64,000 bases of DNA from Lewinella sp. W8. Lineage in GTDB: Bacteria; Bacteroidota; Bacteroidia; Chitinophagales; Saprospiraceae. The stretch covers positions 95,093 through 159,092 of the forward strand of contig NZ_SNAQ03000017.1 of NCBI RefSeq assembly GCF_004375085.3, read 5' to 3'. Positions 9,391 to 17,161 of this stretch are shown in pieces (position 1 is the stretch's first letter; each line of letters begins with the position of its first letter). The notes beneath the pieces were generated by a model. It was not told the origin of the DNA, searched no databases, and saw only the letters and a program-made list of their open reading frames with translations. Position numbers and translations under genes: made by a program.

Positions 9391-9452
9391 AAACTCAAAG
9401 ATAAGGCATCCGGAAGTGCATCGCTTTAACGCCTTCCGGATGCCGGGTAATT

Positions 9453-11867
9453 TTAGAACTGGATACGGTACTGGATATCCGGGAAGAATCCGGCCTGAAA
9501 AACGGTGTTGACCTCCCCGGTAACGGGGTTATAGCGCTCCTGGAAAACGTTTTCGCGGTTCGTCAGATTCTGTAGGTCCACGAAGAAGCTCTGGCTGAAT
9601 TTCTTGTTTGGACTGTTGAACTGGACCCCAAACTTCAGGTCCCAGCGGAAGTAGTTGGGGTACCGCAGTGTGAAGGCTTGGCTCTCGTCCCGAATGTCGG
9701 TTTCCAGCGCCTGGCTCGCCGCCAAATCCACGGGAGTGTAAAACTGCCCCCCCGAACCCGTCAGTCGAGAATTGATGGTGAACCGGTGGCGTTTGTCCTT
9801 ACCGAAAGCCCATTCGCGGCCCGCCAGGAGGTTCATCACCACCCGGTTATTAAAGGTGGTGTTGCGCTCAATTCCGTCACTGGGCGTATAGCGACTCTCG
9901 AAGAAGGAGCCCGTGAAGAGGAGGTAAAAGTTATCGCTGAAGAACCGCTCCAGGGTAACTTCCACCCCATAGTTTTCTCCGCTTCCTTCATTAACCAGGG
10001 AGCCCCGTTCGGGGAAAACGAAGTCCGCCCCCGCGTTCAGAATGGAAAAAGAGGAAGGGAAATTGTCGACCGGAATGTCAAAGAGGAATTGATAATAAAC
10101 CTCCGTCTTTAGGCGCCAGTTTGGCGCAAAGGCCAGGTCTCCGCCCACGACGAAGTGGTCGGCCCGCTGAAAGCCGAGGTTCTGGTTGGCGTCCGCATTC
10201 CCCGTCGCGGGGTCCCGGAAGAAGAAGACGGGGAAAGCCGGCGTCTGGCTGTGCCGGCCATAGCCCGCCGAGAGGGTAAGTTTGTCGGTTGCCCGATAAG
10301 ACAATCCCAGGCGGGGTTCCAGTGCGAAGGCCTCGCTGAGGGTAAAGTATTGGGTGTGTATCCCCGCGTTCAGCGTCGTGCGCTCGCCCACCCGAACCTG
10401 GGCCTGCCCGTAGGCCTGAAGCAGGCTGAAAGTGCCGTCGAAGTCCCGCAGTCGGTCCAGATCCTGCAGGCCGTCCTCGTCGCGGTCGGGTTGCCCGTCG
10501 CGATCGTCCACCACGGTGGTCAGACCAAATTGTTCGGCCTGGACGCCCGCCCGGACGGTGAGACGTTTGCTGATTTTGCTGTTCAGGTAGGACTTGATGC
10601 TCAGGCGGACCGTTTCGTCATCGACGTCGGTGAAGAGGAGACCATCGCCCCCTTCGGCGTTGAGGTCAAACTCCGCAAATTCGTTGCCCTGCACGGAACC
10701 GCTGATGACGGTGCGCAGATAGGTATTTTCTCCGGTGATGAGGTTATGCCGCAGCCCCAGCACCCCAAACCGGCTGTCGGCGTAGGAATTCCGGCCCGGA
10801 TTGGCGAAAAGATCGGTGGAGTCCGTTTCCGTCCCCAAAAAATCGATGTTACTCGTGCCGCCGATGCCGAACAGGGAAAACCGCCCCGCTTTGGAATTGC
10901 CAAAATCGACGTTGAAGGTCAGATCGCGGTAGTCGGGGGTGGCGTTGGTCCCGATGGGGATACCGATAGATTCCGCAAAACCGACGAAGCTGTTCCGGAA
11001 GGCTACGACAAAGGAGCCCCCCTTGTTGTTCAGCGGGCCTTCGGCCATGGCCTCCAGGCCCGAGAAGGTGCCCAGTTGGGCCATGAACTCGTAGCGGTCG
11101 CGGTTGCCGCGCCGCAGGCTGAGGTCGAAAACGCCGGACAGGGCGTTACCGTATTCGGCGGCGAAGGCGGAGGTGGCAAAGTCTGAGTTTGCCAGCATAT
11201 TAGGGTTCAGGGCGCTGACCGGGCCGCCAGTGGTACCCAGCGTAGAGAAGTGGTTGGGGTTGGGAATCGGGATTCCTTCAAGTTGCCACAGCAATCCGGC
11301 GGGACTGTTGCCGCGGATCACGATGTCATTGCGGCTATCGTCGGAGGTGGCCACGCCCGCCAGGTTGCCGGCCAGACGGCTGACGTCGGCCCGACCGCCG
11401 GCGAATCGGTTGACCTGTTCGGCCGTGAAGGTCCGGGAACTGATCGTGGACATTTCGTTGATCGACCGGGCCGGATCGGTCTTGGCCGTAACGGTGACCG
11501 CCGCCAGCTCCGCCACGCTTTCGCGAAGGGAAAGGTTCAGGATCACATCCTTGCCCCGCGTAACGAGCACGTTGGGGAGCGATTGCCCTTCGTATCCGAG
11601 GTAGCTGATCCGCAGCGTATGCCTTCCGGGCGGGACGTTGGGCAGGGTGAAATATCCGTCCACGTCGGTGGTCGCTCCGCGGAGCGGGTCCACGGTAATC
11701 AGTTCTACCGTAGCACCGATGAGTGGCATTTCGGACTGGGCGTCCAGCAGATACCCCTTCACGGACTGCGCAAGCGCCAGGGTGCTGCTCAGGGCCAGCA
11801 GGATGATCGTGAGTAAAATCAGCAGGCTGTAGTAACGAGCCTGGTTCAAGAGCGTAAAGTTTTTCAT
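9453..11867 (-). CDS. TonB-dependent receptor with carboxypeptidase-regulatory-like domain
   Basis: 804 residues. Signal peptide with a long n-region (MKNFTLLNQARYYSLLILLTIILLALSSTLALAQ), a carboxypeptidase-regulatory-like beta-sandwich (residues 35-115: VKGYLLDAQSEMPLIGATV, GYFTLPNVPPGRHTLRISYLGY), a plug domain (residues 140-230: NDIVIRGNSPAGLLWQLEGIPIPNPNHF), and a 22-strand-type barrel ending in PDIQYRIQF, with the terminal Phe used by BAM. Takes up an unknown ligand through the outer membrane. No SusD-like partner follows; instead a kinase and regulator lie downstream, which suggests a signalling or regulated-uptake unit. The ATG at 11867 is the only start that gives the signal peptide. 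Confidence 0.93.
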   Translation of the reverse strand: MKNFTLLNQARYYSLLILLTIILLALSSTLALAQSVKGYLLDAQSEMPLIGATVELITVDPLRGATTDVDGYFTLPNVPPGRHTLRISYLGYEGQSLPNVLVTRGKDVILNLSLRESVAELAAVTVTAKTDPARSINEMSTISSRTFTAEQVNRFAGGRADVSRLAGNLAGVATSDDSRNDIVIRGNSPAGLLWQLEGIPIPNPNHFSTLGTTGGPVSALNPNMLANSDFATSAFAAEYGNALSGVFDLSLRRGNRDRYEFMAQLGTFSGLEAMAEGPLNNKGGSFVVAFRNSFVGFAESIGIPIGTNATPDYRDLTFNVDFGNSKAGRFSLFGIGGTSNIDFLGTETDSTDLFANPGRNSYADSRFGVLGLRHNLITGENTYLRTVISGSVQGNEFAEFDLNAEGGDGLLFTDVDDETVRLSIKSYLNSKISKRLTVRAGVQAEQFGLTTVVDDRDGQPDRDEDGLQDLDRLRDFDGTFSLLQAYGQAQVRVGERTTLNAGIHTQYFTLSEAFALEPRLGLSYRATDKLTLSAGYGRHSQTPAFPVFFFRDPATGNADANQNLGFQRADHFVVGGDLAFAPNWRLKTEVYYQFLFDIPVDNFPSSFSILNAGADFVFPERGSLVNEGSGENYGVEVTLERFFSDNFYLLFTGSFFESRYTPSDGIERNTTFNNRVVMNLLAGREWAFGKDKRHRFTINSRLTGSGGQFYTPVDLAASQALETDIRDESQAFTLRYPNYFRWDLKFGVQFNSPNKKFSQSFFVDLQNLTNRENVFQERYNPVTGEVNTVFQAGFFPDIQYRIQF

Positions 11868-12566
11868 GACTTGGGTATTGTGACGTCACAAAAAACCGGG
11901 CGACGGCGCGCAGGTGCAATGAGTTTTGGCTGAAGCGTCGTTATTGGCGGCTGAGTTGTCGGGGTAGTATTTACCCGAAGAATCCCAACGAAATATTGGC
12001 GGCCAGCGAGGACTATGGTCTCAAATGGCCGCTATGCTTTTGGTAGATGAAATTTTGAAAATCTGATCCTTCTGTCAATCAGTCCTTCGATCCTCCAATC
12101 CTTCAATCATTCGACACCTCAGCTATTCCATCTAGCATGAAAGTATCGCGCCTGGAAATGCTGGACCGAATGGTGTTCGGACGCCATTTCACTCGGCTAC
12201 GCCTTCGCAAAATAGGCTTCCGACCCCGGGTTGACCCTGCTTAGAACCGTGGGTTTTTATCACTTTTACATTCAGTCCTTCGATCATTCAGTCCTTCAAT
12301 CATTTGACACCTCAGCCATTCCATCTAAGATGAGAATATCCAACTTGGAATGTTGGACCGATTAGTGTTCGGACACCATTTCACTCGGCGACGCCTTCGC
12401 AAAACAGCGCCGACCACGGGTTAACCCTGGTTAGAGCCGTGGGTTTTTATCACTTCACATTCAATCCTTCAATCCTTCAGTCATTCGATCGCTATCGGAG
12501 GGCCCGTCGCCACGCCGTCGCTCATTGCTAGTCGCGTAAATCCGCTCCGGAGACCTCCGAGGAACG
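11868..12566. other. 700-bp intergenic region with duplicated repeat units
   Basis: No gene is visible. From about 12065 to 12492 it contains two copies, offset about 190-193 bp, of a unit made of a CATTCAGTCCTTCAATC word block, GACACCTCAGC, a hairpin-prone ACCGA..TTCGGAC stretch, CACTCGG and CCGTGGGTTTTTATCACTT, plus a third partial word block. The first 190 bases upstream of the receptor should hold its promoter, but I see no clear box. Confidence 0.6.
12065..12492 (-). repeat. Two ~190-bp direct repeats plus CATTCAGTCC word blocks
   Basis: GACACCTCAGC starts at 12113 and 12306, and CCGTGGGTTTTTATCACTT at 12247 and 12437, giving a period of 190-193 bp with about four-fifths identity by eye. 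In the second copy CCACGG and CCGTGG can pair. On the minus strand the word blocks read GGACTGAATGA/GGATTGAAGG, rich in TGA, and lie downstream of the orphan signal-peptide fragment. The word block recurs at 15465-15508. Confidence 0.75.
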
Positions 12567-12677
12567 CTACATCACCTGGGCCAGTACCAGACTACTCCCC
12601 AGCGCCAGGCATACGACCAGCAGTAATATTAGCAGGCTGTAGAAGCGGGCCTGGGTAAAGAGGGTAAGATTCTTCAT
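12567..12677 (-). pseudogene. Orphan signal-peptide fragment of a TonB receptor paralogue
   Basis: A 36-codon frame (MKNLTLFTQARFYSLLILL... ending LVLAQVM) copies the first 34 residues of the TonB receptor at 11867; I count 23 identical of 34, and the rest are mostly conservative changes. It stops two codons after the signal-cleavage AQ, where the receptor continues into its regulatory domain. The likely explanation is a duplicated receptor gene of which only the 5' end survives; a small expressed peptide is possible but unsupported. The initiating ATG is chosen by alignment with the receptor. Confidence 0.7.
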
Positions 12678-12780
12678 GTTGCTTGGTTGATCAATTTGTA
12701 ATTGTGATTGATTGAGCAAAGTCGTTATGCTCAAGGGGGTTGCCCGGGCACCTTTCAACGCCCAGACAACCCGAGCAGCA

Positions 12781-13197
12781 TTAGGCCGCGACGGCCAGCC
12801 GTTCCAGCCCTTCCGCCCCCTGGGCGTAGATCTGTTCCAGCCCAGCTTTCACCTGGGCGTAGGTGGCTTCGTCGGCCACCTCAAAACTCAAATCCCAGTG
12901 GAGGATGCTGGTTTGCGGGGGTACTGACTCTACGCGCATGGTGCCGATGATGTCTTCAATCGGCAGCAAGGATTGCTCCTCAATCGAGTAGCGGAAGGTC
13001 ATGTCCCCATCGTCCGAAGAGAGGATGGTCTCCGTGAGGGGTTGGTCCCCCGCTTCGCAGTACCGCCGGTCCCCTTCTACCCGACAGGAGGTGATCATGG
13101 GCAACCACAGATTGACGCCCTCGCCGGTCCGTAGGTGTTCCCACACTTCGCTGGCGGGAGCCTGGATGGGATTACTGGTTTGCACTAACTTTTTCAT
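12781..13197 (-). CDS. SRPBCC-superfamily (polyketide cyclase-like) protein
   Basis: 138 residues from the ATG at 13197, chosen because MKKLVQTSNPIQAPASEVWEHL is the usual family N-terminus; the open frame runs to 13332 without likeness. The helix-grip signature includes IQAPASEVWEHLRTGEGVNLWLP at the start, TETILSSDDG and a C-terminal helix (YAQVKAGLEQIYAQGAEGLERL). The family binds hydrophobic ligands; the ligand here is unknown. It is transcribed in the same direction as the two nuclease-like genes upstream, 131 bp away, so a link is possible but not shown. Confidence 0.8.
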   Translation of the reverse strand: MKKLVQTSNPIQAPASEVWEHLRTGEGVNLWLPMITSCRVEGDRRYCEAGDQPLTETILSSDDGDMTFRYSIEEQSLLPIEDIIGTMRVESVPPQTSILHWDLSFEVADEATYAQVKAGLEQIYAQGAEGLERLAVAA

Positions 13198-13328
13198 GGC
13201 GTTGTTTTTTTGGTTCCCCACAAAAGTGACGGAATGTGCCAGGAGAGGCTTGTGGTAAAGGGTCAGGGTTTTGGGGATTTGGGCCAGTGGGGAACTTTGC
13301 CTTTGCTTTTCACCTAGCCAATGGCAGA

Positions 13329-13883
13329 TCAATGAGGTTCAAATACGTTGAGGGCACACCCCAACTCCAGTGCGCAGTAGATTTCGAACAAGGCTAGCTG
13401 GTCAGCGTCATTGATGGGCATCATGCGCAGGTGCTGATCCTTTAGCCATTCCCGCACCACGGCAATGTTTTCCTGGTCGTAGTCCGCCCGGCGCGTCTTT
13501 GTCTCCGTTGGCCAGAGGTCACGCGCAATTTTATAGGCCATGGAGGCCGAATAATGGTCTTTGGCCTTGGCGTGCTGCCCGACCCGTTGCAAGACATTAT
13601 TGGAAATCCCAACGTAAAACGGATGCTCTTCGTGGTACCACACGTACAGCCCCCTGAAATCCGCGGCATCGTCCTTAAACCAGTGGGCTTTACCCTCGGC
13701 CAGCAGCATCTTCTTCGTGCTGGCCCTACCCTTTCCCGGGCCGAAATAATCCCGCCAGGCCATGGGTTGCTGTTGCCGTAGCTCGTGGAGGATGTCGGGA
13801 AATTGTTGCACCATCTCCGTGAAGGGCCGCTCCGTTTTCCTTGATTGGCGGATGTGGTTAATGATTAAGGCACTTTTATTCAA
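13329..13883 (-). CDS. GIY-YIG nuclease-domain protein
   Basis: 184 residues. The catalytic fold is recognisable from GLYVWY (residues 78-83), FYVGIS (89-94), Arg100 in NVLQRVGQHA and a late acidic residue (Glu167 or Glu172 in LALFEIYCALEL). An N-terminal helical region of about 70 residues precedes the domain. GIY-YIG domains cut or nick DNA in repair, restriction, mobile and antiviral proteins. The start overlaps the end of the PD-(D/E)XK-like gene by 8 bp, so both are probably translated together. I do not recognise the exact subfamily. Confidence 0.8.
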   Translation of the reverse strand: MNKSALIINHIRQSRKTERPFTEMVQQFPDILHELRQQQPMAWRDYFGPGKGRASTKKMLLAEGKAHWFKDDAADFRGLYVWYHEEHPFYVGISNNVLQRVGQHAKAKDHYSASMAYKIARDLWPTETKTRRADYDQENIAVVREWLKDQHLRMMPINDADQLALFEIYCALELGCALNVFEPH

Positions 13884-15024
13884 CGTGGGAAGTGTTAACT
13901 AAGACAATACTTTTTGCGTTGTGCAGAAATTTCGCCACGGTTGCCGCCACCGATTCGGGTGTTTGTCCAGCGACCGGCGACATGGTGTCCTTCACTAGGC
14001 CGATCTCCAGGCTGGCAACGGTCTTGGATTTTTTGTAGCCGTTTTTACGGGGAAGAATAAGCTTATCGAAGACCCGTTCTAAGTCTTCCCGAAAAGCCTC
14101 CGTCAACTTTTGCTTGTCCTCCGTAGAATTGCCTTTCTTAAAATATATCTTAAAATTCAGCAGTCCGTTACGGTTGATCTCAACGTAGCGGAAACCGCCG
14201 CTTCGCCAATCAGGGGGTAGGAAGAAGTTCAAAATGGCGTCGTTACTTCCGTGCGGATATACCGAGGGCTGGTAGCCGGCGATCTCTTCCGGATAATTAT
14301 CTATCAGGGTACTGCGTAACTGCCCGAGTCGCATCAGGGGCAAGAGGCGGGCGCGGTTCCCCTGGCTAGCTACCGCCTTCTCCTCGTTGGCCGTCCAGCA
14401 GGACTGGCGGAGCTCCAACTCGGCTACTAGGGCATCTTGCCACTGACGCAAAAGTTCGTCCGTTTGCTCAATCTTTTTAACGGCCTCCACCACTTTCTCC
14501 AGGCCAACCTGCTGCCAGATATTCCCCCTGGACGTGAAATCCTCGTAAAACTCACCGGTGCCAAGCGTAATCAGTAGGCAAGTCGGGCGCGTTGCCTGCT
14601 CCATTTCATAGAGTTCCTCCTTTAAGGTGTAATATTCAGTTTGGATGAGTCTTTTCTTACCCTCAATTATTTGGGGGCCAAAAAGGTCTTTCCGGGGAGA
14701 CTTGCTGACCTTTTCAAAGTCATTCTTCTGCTTCTTTGACAAGGGTTTCCAACCCTGCCAGTCATCCACCTTCATTTCCAAAAGGAGATAGAGATTCTTT
14801 TTTTCTGGGGCCCCCTCGAAGATGGCCAGGTCGATGTTGTTGTACTCTAGCTTCGCGGTTAACTGCTGAGCTGTAGGGGGATGGACATTGAGGCCTACCA
14901 GGAAGTCGGTCAGGGGTGTCGGATCACCGTAATTCCACCGCTCCACCAGGTAAACAATCATGGCGGAGTGGGAACGACCGTGGCCGTAGTTGAGGCGGAA
15001 GAAGTTGGGGGTAGGTGATCTCAT
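13876..15024 (-). CDS. PD-(D/E)XK nuclease-superfamily-like protein
   Basis: 382 residues. An N-terminal region (residues 1-90) contains a candidate nuclease core: YNNIDLAIFEG with Asp65, a beta hairpin, then LLLEMKVDDWQ with Glu83 and Lys85, the D-x(n)-ExK arrangement of PDDEXK_4-like proteins. A charged helical region follows (EKVSKSPRKDLFG, LEKVVEAVKKIEQTDELLRQWQDALVAELELRQ), then a C-terminal domain with FRYVEINRNGLLNFKIYF. It looks less GC-rich than its neighbours, consistent with acquisition. It is the first gene of a tight two-gene unit with the GIY-YIG gene; a defence or DNA-processing role is inference. Confidence 0.65.
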   Translation of the reverse strand: MRSPTPNFFRLNYGHGRSHSAMIVYLVERWNYGDPTPLTDFLVGLNVHPPTAQQLTAKLEYNNIDLAIFEGAPEKKNLYLLLEMKVDDWQGWKPLSKKQKNDFEKVSKSPRKDLFGPQIIEGKKRLIQTEYYTLKEELYEMEQATRPTCLLITLGTGEFYEDFTSRGNIWQQVGLEKVVEAVKKIEQTDELLRQWQDALVAELELRQSCWTANEEKAVASQGNRARLLPLMRLGQLRSTLIDNYPEEIAGYQPSVYPHGSNDAILNFFLPPDWRSGGFRYVEINRNGLLNFKIYFKKGNSTEDKQKLTEAFREDLERVFDKLILPRKNGYKKSKTVASLEIGLVKDTMSPVAGQTPESVAATVAKFLHNAKSIVLVNTSHVE

Positions 15025-15103
15025 ATCCTTAAAAGTCTAAAAATGTGGCTGAGGAAAAACTACCTATTTTATCAGCCTGTTTCACCCCATCACACCTCCC
15101 CAT

Positions 15104-15266
15104 GATCAAAGTCTACCCCACCATCGCCAGCTTTGCCGCGTCCATCGGGCGTACTTTCGATCAGGACTTTGACTTTACCATCCACCGTACGGAGGAGGCC
15201 CTCAACGGATCGAAGCCAGTGGAGGCATGTTCCTCTAAACGACTTCGCCGGAGCGGAAGAAGTTGA
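15104..15266 (+). pseudogene. Truncated N-terminus of an AraC-type regulator (tentative)
   Basis: The frame MIKVYPTIASFAASIGR.. with FDQDFDFTIHRTEE resembles the first 30 residues of Bacteroidota AraC-family regulators with a cupin-like sensor (where FTIHR.EEL is usual). Likeness ends near 15240 and the frame closes at 15266, four bases before a palindromic repeat element begins. No DNA-binding domain follows. The remnant may have been cut by the element or by deletion. The alternative is chance similarity. Confidence 0.35.
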
Positions 15267-15269
15267 TCT

Positions 15270-15397
15270 GGGCGACGGAGCGTGAAGCAAAGCGGAATAC
15301 TCGGCTCAGCCGGTGCAGGTGCCGGCATTTCGGGAAATGCTGGGCACCCCGGCTGAGCACGAGGGTTCCGTTTCACTGCACCTGCGCTCCGTCGCCC
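15270..15397. repeat. 128-bp palindromic repeat element with 13-bp perfect terminal inverted repeats
   Basis: GGGCGACGGAGCG (15270-15282) and CGCTCCGTCGCCC (15385-15397) are exact inverse complements. Inside, CTCGGCTCAGCCGG pairs with CCGGCTGAGCACGAG, so the unit can fold into one long imperfect hairpin. Five T follow the right end. A 50-base stretch (15273-15322) recurs exactly at 20900-20949. This looks like a REP/MITE-type non-autonomous element. Confidence 0.85.
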
Positions 15398-15426
15398 TTT
15401 TTATATTTCATGATCGGTAATGACCG

Positions 15427-15434
15427 TAAATTTG
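15427..15434 (+). promoter_or_regulatory. -7 box (TAAATTTG) upstream of nspC
   Basis: Exact TAnnTTTG match. An ATG ten bases downstream (15444) is out of frame with the decarboxylase and runs into TGA at 15507-15509. No clear -33 TTTG was seen. Confidence 0.4.
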
Positions 15435-15464
15435 CGCCCGCGGATGCACCCCTTGGGGCGTTCC

Positions 15465-15508
15465 GTCATTCAGTCCATCCATCAATCCTTCCGTCATTCA
15501 GTCCTTTG
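15465..15508 (+). repeat. CATTCAGTCC word tract overlapping the 5' end of nspC
   Basis: TCATTCAGTCCATCCATCAATCC and TCCGTCATTCAGTCC share words with 12065-12492. The tract lies between the -7 box and the part of the nspC frame that shows family likeness. Confidence 0.7.
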
Positions 15509-15579
15509 ACCACTTCCCCTCCCCTGCATTCCTGATCGAGGAAGACAAGCTTCGGAAAAACCTCGAGCTCATCGCCGAC

Positions 15580-16635
15580 GTGGCGGCCGCCGCCGACGTG
15601 ACCATCATCCTGGCCCTGAAGGCCTTCGCCTACTGGCCCGCCTTTCCGATCGTGGCCGAATACCTGCGCGGGGCTACGGCCAGCAGCCTCAACGAAGCCC
15701 AGCTGATCAAGCGGCACTTCGGCAAACCGCCCCATGTCTACGCTCCCGTTTACCAGCCCCACACTTTTCCCCAGGTAGCGCAACTGGCCGGCCACCTGAC
15801 CTTCAACTCCCTGACCGAACTGGAACGTTACCGCTCCGTCTGGGAGCCCGCCGGCGTGAACGTCGGGCTACGCGTCAACCCGGAGTACAGTCCGGTAGAA
15901 ACGGCGCTCTACAACCCCGCCAATCCGCACGGCCGCCTCGGGGAGACCCTCCCCAACCTGCCCACCAAGCCCCCCGCCGGACTGCGGGGACTGCACGTCC
16001 ACACCCTCTGCGAAAGCAGCGCCGGGGCCACGGCGACGCTGATCGAACGGACCAAAGCCCAGTTTGGGCACTACCTGGAAAAAGTAGAATGGCTCAACCT
16101 GGGCGGAGGGCACCTGATGACGCGGGAGGGCTACGACATGGACGGGCTCATCGCCACCCTCCGGGCGCTGCGCGCCCGCTACCCCCACCTGGAAGTAATC
16201 CTGGAACCGGGGAGCGCCATCGCCTGGCAAACGGGCATCCTGTCGGCCAGCGTCCTCGACGTCGTCGAGAATTACGGTACCCGCACGCTAATGCTCGACG
16301 TAAGCTTCACCTGCCACATGCCCGACACCCTGGAGATGCCATACCGCCCCACGGTGCGTGGCGCGAAAACCGAAGCAACCGAGGGCTTCGACTTCGCCTA
16401 CCGCCTCGGCGGCATGAGCTGCCTGGCCGGAGACGCGCTGGACGAGTACTATTTCCCCCAGCCCGTCCGCCCCGGAGATCGCATCATCTTCGAAGACATG
16501 GCCCACTACACCACGGTAAAGACCACCATGTTCAACGGCGTCCCCCACCCCGATATCTGCCTCATTGACGCCAACGACGAGATCATTGCCCGGCGGACGT
16601 TTACCTACGAGGACTATGAAGGAAGAATGGGGTGA
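15580..16635 (+). CDS. nspC: Carboxynorspermidine/carboxyspermidine decarboxylase
   Basis: PLP enzyme of alternative spermidine/norspermidine synthesis; removes CO2 from carboxynorspermidine or carboxyspermidine. Visible: PLP lysine in ILALKAFAYW, LNEAQLIKRHF, LRVNPEYSPVETALYNP, LNLGGGHLMTREGYD, EPGSAIAW, LDVSFTCHMPDTLEMPYRP and the C-terminal catalytic Cys/Asp region SCLAGDALDEYYFP. The GTG at 15580 is the first ordinary start in frame, but family likeness clearly extends upstream (FPSPAFLIEEDKLRKNLELIAD, from about 15514). No ATG, GTG or TTG is available there before the TAA at 15427, so the true start is either rare or displaced by a frameshift in the repeat tract. No carboxynorspermidine dehydrogenase gene is adjacent. 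Confidence 0.88.
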   Translation: MAAAADVTIILALKAFAYWPAFPIVAEYLRGATASSLNEAQLIKRHFGKPPHVYAPVYQPHTFPQVAQLAGHLTFNSLTELERYRSVWEPAGVNVGLRVNPEYSPVETALYNPANPHGRLGETLPNLPTKPPAGLRGLHVHTLCESSAGATATLIERTKAQFGHYLEKVEWLNLGGGHLMTREGYDMDGLIATLRALRARYPHLEVILEPGSAIAWQTGILSASVLDVVENYGTRTLMLDVSFTCHMPDTLEMPYRPTVRGAKTEATEGFDFAYRLGGMSCLAGDALDEYYFPQPVRPGDRIIFEDMAHYTTVKTTMFNGVPHPDICLIDANDEIIARRTFTYEDYEGRMG

Positions 16636-16960
16636 GAGATGTTTGAAACTTGACGTTTGATCTTTGATGAAGGGGAGAGACTTTTGGTGAAACGGCTGGA
16701 TGGCGTGGAGAGCTTAGAGGTGAGGGATGTTTGAAACTTGAAGTTTGATCTTTGATGTAGAGGAGAGACTTTGGGTGAAACGGCTGGATAGCGTGGAGAG
16801 CTTAGCGGGGAGAGAGGTTTGAAACTTGACGTTTGATCTTTGATGTAGAGGAGAGACTTTGGGTGAAACGGCTGGATAGCGTGGAGAGCTTAGCGGGGAG
16901 AGAGGTTTGAAACTTGACGTTTGATCTTTGATGTAGAGGGGGGGATTTTGGGCAAGCGGC
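16634..16960 (+). repeat. 88-bp tandem repeat, about 3.5 copies
   Basis: GTTTGAAACTTGACG (one variant AAG) starts at 16641, 16729, 16817 and 16905, exactly 88 bp apart. Each unit also contains GTTTGATCTTTGATG, GAGAGACTTTGGGTGAAACGG and GCGTGGAGAGCTTAG. The array begins at the TGA stop of nspC and is rich in TGA on the plus strand. The fourth unit degenerates after about 16940. Confidence 0.93.
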
Positions 16961-17161
16961 ATTTAGGATGGAACGCCTGAGGAAGAGAAGGATGTTTGCC
17001 GTTTGATCCAGAGTGGGAGGTCGTTGATGTAGATCCATGAGAAGAGGTGGCGGAGACTTGACGTATAGATACGTCTGTACCACAATTCGCACCAAGCAAA
17101 AACCCACCTAGTGCCAGTGCCCTTTCCACTACATCAAATTTCAAACGTCAACTATCAAATA
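16961..17161. repeat. Spacer and inverse copy of the TTTGAAACTTGACG words
   Basis: At 17131-17161 the plus strand reads CTACATCAAATTTCAAACGTC and CAACTATCAAAT, the inverse of the words in the 88-bp array. Read on the minus strand it directly follows the TAA stop of the EamA gene. The 170 bp between the two tracts hold no recognisable gene. The arrangement mirrors the bracket around the four-helix-bundle gene at 7 kb, but empty. Confidence 0.65.

Noticed and set aside
16634..16960. 88-bp array considered as a CRISPR array
   Set aside because: The whole 88-bp unit is conserved, with no unique spacers and no cas genes.
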